Source of the DNA: Candidatus Omnitrophota bacterium
Lineage (GTDB): Bacteria; Omnitrophota; Gorgyraeia; B26-G9
Direction of reading: 5' to 3'
Length of the DNA: 17,551 nucleotides
NCBI GenBank assembly: GCA_028718845.1
Contig: JAQULA010000013.1
Span: 1 to 17,551, forward strand
The position numbers were made by a program, and so were the translations under genes. The notes beneath the pieces were generated by a model. The model worked only from the letters and a program-made list of their open reading frames with translations. It was not told where the DNA came from and did no database searches. Position 1 is the first letter of the stretch, and every line of letters begins with the position of its first letter. Shown in pieces: positions 14,028 through 17,551 of the stretch.

Positions 14028-15209
14028 ATGAATAAAAAGACCATACGCGATGTGGATGTTCAGGGAAAAAAAATACTGATCCGGGTGGACTTTAACGTGC
14101 CCCTGGATAATAACGGAGTGATTACCGATGATTTGCGCATTGTTTCGGCTTTGCCGTCTATTCGTTATTGCCTCGAGCACAAAGCCAGGAAAGTCATTCT
14201 GATGAGTCATCTCGGCCGTCCGAAAGGCAAGGCCGTGGAATCGATGCGTATGGCTCCGGCCGGCAAACGGCTCGCCGAATTATTGAAAATGCCGGTGAAA
14301 ATGCTTGCCGAATGTATCGGCGATGACGTCAAGAAAGCGGTGGAAACCGGTCCGGAACAGGTGATCCTTCTGGAAAATCTGCGGTTCCATAACGAAGAAG
14401 AGGCCAATGACCCGGAATTTGCCGGAAAACTGGCGAGCCTGGGGGATATTTTTGTAAACGATGCTTTCGGAACGGCGCATCGCGCGCATGCTTCCACGGA
14501 AGGAGTTACGCACTATCTTCCTTCGGTAGCCGGATTCCTTTTGGAAAAAGAAATCGAGTATCTGGGCAAGGTAGTTGAATCTCCGGAGCAGCCGCTGGTA
14601 ACTATTCTCGGCGGTGCCAAGGTATCGGATAAGATCAAGATGATCGATAACATGATGGACAAGGTGAACTGTTTTCTTATCGGTGGCGGAATGGCCTATA
14701 CCTTTTTGAAAGCGCAGGGAAAAGCCGTGGGAAAATCCAAGGTTGAGGAGGATAAACTCGATTTGGCGCGTTCAATCCTGCGTAAGGCCGCGGAAAAAAA
14801 GATCGATGTGGTTCTGCCGGTGGATAACCGGATTGCCGATAAATTCGATGCCGCGGCAGCGGTGAAGGATGTCGGAGACCAGATTCCCGACGGTTGGATG
14901 GGCCTGGATATCGGCCCAAAGACGATTGAGCTGTTCGAGAAAAAACTTAAAACCGCGAAAACAATCGTCTGGAACGGACCGGTAGGGGTGTTCGAAATGG
15001 CTCCGTTTGCCAAAGGGACGGAAACCTTGGCGAAATATATCGCGACGTTGGCGGCAACCAGTATTATCGGAGGCGGCGATACCGCCAGCGCGGTACGTGA
15101 ATTCGATGTCGCCGATAAGATGACCCATGTTTCCACCGGCGGCGGCGCCAGCCTGGAATTATTGGAAGGGTTGGAATTGCCGGGTATCACGGCTTTACAG
15201 GATAAGTAG
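14028..15209 (+). CDS. pgk: Phosphoglycerate kinase
   Basis: Cytoplasmic glycolytic enzyme converting 1,3-bisphosphoglycerate and ADP to 3-phosphoglycerate and ATP, 393 residues (usual 390-415). Seen: N-terminal substrate-binding 'RVDFNVPLD', 'MSHLGRPKG', 'LLENLRFHNEEEANDPEFA', 'VNDAFGTAHRAHAST'; the hinge and nucleotide domain with 'TILGGAKVSDKI'; 'VWNGPVGVFE'; and the C-terminal 'GGGDTASAV' and 'HVSTGGGASLELLEG' loops. All family landmarks are intact. A full AAGGAGG (14014-14020) seven bases before ATG, together with the good promoter, points to high constitutive expression. A pseudopilin gene follows after 22 bases. Confidence 0.98.
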   Translation: MNKKTIRDVDVQGKKILIRVDFNVPLDNNGVITDDLRIVSALPSIRYCLEHKARKVILMSHLGRPKGKAVESMRMAPAGKRLAELLKMPVKMLAECIGDDVKKAVETGPEQVILLENLRFHNEEEANDPEFAGKLASLGDIFVNDAFGTAHRAHASTEGVTHYLPSVAGFLLEKEIEYLGKVVESPEQPLVTILGGAKVSDKIKMIDNMMDKVNCFLIGGGMAYTFLKAQGKAVGKSKVEEDKLDLARSILRKAAEKKIDVVLPVDNRIADKFDAAAAVKDVGDQIPDGWMGLDIGPKTIELFEKKLKTAKTIVWNGPVGVFEMAPFAKGTETLAKYIATLAATSIIGGGDTASAVREFDVADKMTHVSTGGGASLELLEGLELPGITALQDK

Positions 15210-15231
15210 TATTACCCTTGCGGCGGCTCAT

Positions 15232-15708
15232 ATGCACAGCATGATTATGACCAAGCGCGAAAAAGTATTGCCGTCCGGATTTACCATGGTGGAAATCCTG
15301 GTGATCCTGGCGATCATAAGCTTGTTGATCGGATTGATTGTCAGCGGGGCGGATTCGGTGCGCCGCAAGTCTAAGGTCTACCAGGCCCAGGCGATGATCG
15401 CTTCTTTGGAAACGGCTTTAGCCTTATATCATGTCGATTTCGGAGCCTACCCGGCAGCCGGGAATCTGAATCTGGTGACCCTGCTGACTGATAGCGTGAA
15501 TTTGGGCGGTAACCCGGAGTGGCGGGGGCCGTATATGAGTTTCAAAGAAAATGACTTGACCGGAAAGGTGCCGAACGCGACGGTCATTGATCCCTGGAAA
15601 CATGCGTACGGGTACGACCTTCCGGGTATCCCGGAATATAGAATTTGGTCCGCCGGACCGAATGGTATCGACGAGGACGGTGCCGGAGACGATATTAAAA
15701 GCTGGTAA
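15232..15708 (+). CDS. GspG-like type II secretion / type IV pseudopilin
   Basis: 158 residues from ATG 15232. Prepilin leader 'MHSMIMTKREKVLPSG' is cut before 'FTMVEILVILAIISLLIGLIV', with Glu at mature position 5. The rest follows the GspG plan: 'AMIASLETALALYHVDFGAYPAAGNLNLVTLL', 'WRGPYMSF', 'VIDPWKHAYGYDLPG', ending 'GPNGIDEDGAGDDIKSW' with an acidic loop like the GspG calcium site. Starts at 15241 and 15247 are possible; the frame is open back into pgk, but the upstream part encodes no family sequence. The ribosome binding site is weak. It is a paralogue of the 9226 gene, sandwiched between pgk and tpiA. The terminator just downstream ends the unit. Confidence 0.86.
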   Translation: MHSMIMTKREKVLPSGFTMVEILVILAIISLLIGLIVSGADSVRRKSKVYQAQAMIASLETALALYHVDFGAYPAAGNLNLVTLLTDSVNLGGNPEWRGPYMSFKENDLTGKVPNATVIDPWKHAYGYDLPGIPEYRIWSAGPNGIDEDGAGDDIKSW

Positions 15709-15713
15709 GGAAT

Positions 15714-15742
15714 ATCCCGCCGAAATGCGGCGGGATTAATTT
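15714..15742 (+). terminator. Rho-independent-type terminator after the pseudopilin gene
   Basis: ATCCCGCCG (15714-15722), loop AAATG, CGGCGGGAT (15728-15736): a perfect 9-base GC-rich stem followed by TAATTT. The short T-tract is imperfect, so termination may be partial. Confidence 0.65.
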
Positions 15743-15745
15743 CCG

Positions 15746-15796
15746 CCTCGCCGGATGGTCCGGCGGGCGGGACCTCGCCACGTAGTGTGGCGGGCG
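15746..15796. repeat. Two tandem REP-like palindromic units
   Basis: Both units read CCTCGCC-N9-GGCGGGCG, at 15746-15769 and 15773-15796, 27 bases apart. The 9-base centres differ (GGATGGTCC and ACGTAGTGT), yet each can pair internally, so stems are kept while sequence changes. The first extends to a 12-base stem with one bulge (15743-15770). They lie between the terminator and tpiA. Confidence 0.65.
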
Positions 15797-15841
15797 CACT
15801 GATCATTTATGTCGCGTTGCTACATGAATGACGTACTCATT

Positions 15842-15847
15842 AAGGAG
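15842..15847 (+). promoter_or_regulatory. Ribosome binding site deciding the tpiA start
   Basis: AAGGAG lies seven bases before ATG 15855, ruling against the in-frame start at 15828, which would add nine non-conserved residues. Confidence 0.65.
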
Positions 15848-15854
15848 ACCGATA

Positions 15855-16616
15855 ATGCGGAAGAAAATTATTGCCGGAAATTGGAAGATGAACAAGACGA
15901 TTACCGAAGCCCTGGACCTGGTCCGGGCTTTGACTCTGGGGCTTAAAGATGTCAAGGATGTCGATATCGTCGTATGCCCGGTGTTTACGGCATTGCATAG
16001 CGTGCATCAGGCCATCGACGGTTCGAATATCATGCTCGGAGCGCAAAATCTGTTTTGGGAGGAAAAAGGGGCGTTTACCGGCGAAATATCGGCGCCGATG
16101 CTTAAAGACACGCATTGTGAATACGTGATCATCGGTCACTCCGAACGCCGTACTATTTTCAAAGAAACAAATGAGCAGGTCAACCGGAAAATAAAAGCCG
16201 CGCTTAAGGCCGGGCTTTTACCGATCGTTTGTGTCGGGGAACGACTCGAGGAGAGGGAAAACAACCGGACCTTCGATGTGATAAAAGACCATGTTCACGG
16301 GGCCCTGGAAGGGTTGAGCGCGGATAATCTGGCAAATATTATTATTGCCTATGAACCGGTGTGGGCCATCGGTACCGGACGCACGGCGACCCCGGCGCAG
16401 GCCCAGGAAGTGCATGCGTTCATCCGCGGGTTGATCCGTGATGCGTTTGGGGCCGACGCGGGACAGCGGCTGCGTATCCAGTACGGCGGAAGTGTGACCC
16501 CGGAAAACATCGCCAGCCTGAGCGCTCAGCCGGATATCGACGGTGCGCTGGTTGGCGGAGCGAGTTTAAAAGCCGAATCTTTTATCCAATTGGTGAAATT
16601 AAGTTCATCAACCTAA
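15855..16616 (+). CDS. tpiA: Triosephosphate isomerase
   Basis: Glycolytic enzyme interconverting dihydroxyacetone phosphate and glyceraldehyde-3-phosphate, 253 residues (usual ~250). The start is ATG 15855, giving the standard 'MRKKIIAGNWKMNK'. Catalytic residues are all present: Lys11 in 'NWKMN', His95 in 'IIGHSERR' and Glu167 in 'AYEPVWAIGTG', followed by loop 6 'GTGRTAT', 'IQYGGSVTPEN' and 'GALVGGASL'. No promoter of matching quality was seen in the 146 bases upstream, which hold a terminator and palindromes; read-through from pgk is possible. A second gspE gene begins only three bases after the stop, so the two are probably co-translated. Confidence 0.98.
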   Translation: MRKKIIAGNWKMNKTITEALDLVRALTLGLKDVKDVDIVVCPVFTALHSVHQAIDGSNIMLGAQNLFWEEKGAFTGEISAPMLKDTHCEYVIIGHSERRTIFKETNEQVNRKIKAALKAGLLPIVCVGERLEERENNRTFDVIKDHVHGALEGLSADNLANIIIAYEPVWAIGTGRTATPAQAQEVHAFIRGLIRDAFGADAGQRLRIQYGGSVTPENIASLSAQPDIDGALVGGASLKAESFIQLVKLSSST

Positions 16617-16619
16617 ACA

Positions 16620-17551
16620 ATGCTGAATAAACAGAAAATTCTCAGCGAATTTCTTGCGGCTAAAGGAATTGCCGCTCCGGAGCAGATCCACGAGGCTTTA
16701 CGGATCCAGCAGAGCACGCAAGAACGTATTGAAGAGATTTTTCGAAAGATTGATATTCCCTGCGACGATAATCTGAGTGATGTTATTATCGATGAACTGG
16801 GACTTTCCGTGATCGATCCGTCCACGTTTCCTCATGACGATAGGATCCTGGGCGCGGTCAATTCTTTTTTTGCGAACCGCTTTCGTATTTTTCCGCTGCA
16901 TTATAAAGACTCCGGATTGCTGATCGCGTTTGATACTCCGTTCAATTTCTTATCCCTGGATTATTTTTCGGCCGTTCTGGGAATGACTTTGGATGCCGAG
17001 CTGATAACCAAAAAACGCATGGATGAATTGCTCGGGCGTTATTACCCGGCCGCCGACCAGGAACTTAGTGTCGTGTCGGAAACTGCGCCGGGACGGGCGG
17101 AGACATTGCCTCCGGAGGAGGAAGCTCCGGTCATCCAGTTGGTGAGCGTGCTTATCGCGGACGCGTTTCGTAAGCGCGCCAGCGACATCCATATCGAACC
17201 GTTGAATGACCGGTTGCGTATCCGTTATCGTATCGACGGATTGCTGCGTGAAGTACAGTCTCCGGAGAAAAAACTTCAGGCGTCTATTATCAGCCGGATA
17301 AAGTTGATGGCCGGAATGAATATCGCCGAAAAAAGATTACCCCAGGACGGACGGATCCGCACGATCGTCGATAACCGTGAGCTTGACCTGCGTATTTCCA
17401 CCCTTCCGGCGCATTATGGGGAAAGCGTGGTATTGCGTATCCTGGACCGCCGGGTCATGCGTACCGAGGAATTGGGGTTTTCCGAGCAACAGCGGGGATT
17501 GTTTGCCAAAAGCGTTTCGATGCCCAACGGTATTATCCTGGTGACCGGGCC
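16620..17551 (+). CDS. Second GspE/PilB-type assembly ATPase, N-terminal part (3' cut by window edge)
   Basis: The frame is open from ATG 16620 to the window end, 310 residues visible. An N-terminal GspE/PilB domain ('ILSEFLAAKGIAAPEQIHEAL', then 'DVIIDELGLSVIDPSTF' and 'FRIFPLHYKDSGLLIAFDTP') leads into the motor core: 'APVIQLVSVLIADAFRKRASDIHIEP', 'IRYRIDGLLREV', 'ISRIKLMAGMNIAEKRLPQDGRI', 'LRISTLPAHYGESVVLRIL'. The window stops at 'NGIILVTG', just before the expected Walker A GPTGSGKT. It is a paralogue of the 4277 gene and could serve the pseudopilin at 15232 or a type IV pilus. Whether it too ends in PilZ is not visible. No clear Shine-Dalgarno; probable coupling to tpiA three bases upstream. 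Confidence 0.92.
   Translation, partial: MLNKQKILSEFLAAKGIAAPEQIHEALRIQQSTQERIEEIFRKIDIPCDDNLSDVIIDELGLSVIDPSTFPHDDRILGAVNSFFANRFRIFPLHYKDSGLLIAFDTPFNFLSLDYFSAVLGMTLDAELITKKRMDELLGRYYPAADQELSVVSETAPGRAETLPPEEEAPVIQLVSVLIADAFRKRASDIHIEPLNDRLRIRYRIDGLLREVQSPEKKLQASIISRIKLMAGMNIAEKRLPQDGRIRTIVDNRELDLRISTLPAHYGESVVLRILDRRVMRTEELGFSEQQRGLFAKSVSMPNGIILVTG

Noticed and set aside
15127..15231. Start of the second pseudopilin inside pgk
   Set aside because: It would put about 35 non-conserved residues before the prepilin leader; ATGs at 15232-15247 give a normal leader.

Overview
The window reads as one stretch of chromosome from a didermic, probably uncultured bacterium. All genes recognised lie on the + strand and are tightly packed, often overlapping. 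There are no phage, transposon, tRNA, rRNA or CRISPR signatures. Envelope-type type II secretion / type IV pilus genes interleaved with glycolytic genes, a divergent F1-ATPase, and degenerate heptad repeats between genes make me think of the PVC side of the tree, for example Candidatus Omnitrophota. That placement rests on recall of similar gene neighbourhoods and is weak; no marker gene here fixes it.

Region 1 (1-4035) is the 3' part of an F1-type ATPase operon: the C-terminal part of a delta/OSCP subunit (cut by the window edge), then alpha, gamma and beta in canonical order. The genes are clearly diverged but keep the nucleotide-binding and catalytic residues. No epsilon gene follows beta. 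Whether this is the cell's main ATP synthase cannot be told from here.

Region 2 (4036-13879) starts with an excellent sigma-70-type promoter and a 77-nt leader. It then carries a long type II secretion-like (T2SS) operon: gspE with a C-terminal PilZ domain, a small hybrid gene joining a GspF-type N-terminal head to a second PilZ domain, gspF, a secreted HExxH metallopeptidase, the pseudopilins gspG, gspI, gspJ and gspK, a GspL-like PilM-PilN fusion and a GspM/PilO-like protein. This set would form the cytoplasmic motor, the inner-membrane platform and the pseudopilus. The outer-membrane secretin (gspD), gspC, gspH and the prepilin peptidase are not in this window. The two PilZ domains carry the known c-di-GMP binding signature, so I infer that the second messenger controls this motor.

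Region 3 (13880-17551) has its own extended -10 promoter, then pgk, another GspG-like pseudopilin, a rho-independent terminator, a pair of REP-like palindromes, tpiA and, three bases later, a second gspE/pilB-type ATPase gene that runs off the window just before its Walker A motif. Glycolysis genes and secretion/pilus genes therefore alternate.

The most unusual item is the GspF-head/PilZ hybrid (6496-7014). Its architecture is exactly what one tandem duplication running from the PilZ end of gspE to the start of gspF would leave at its junction.
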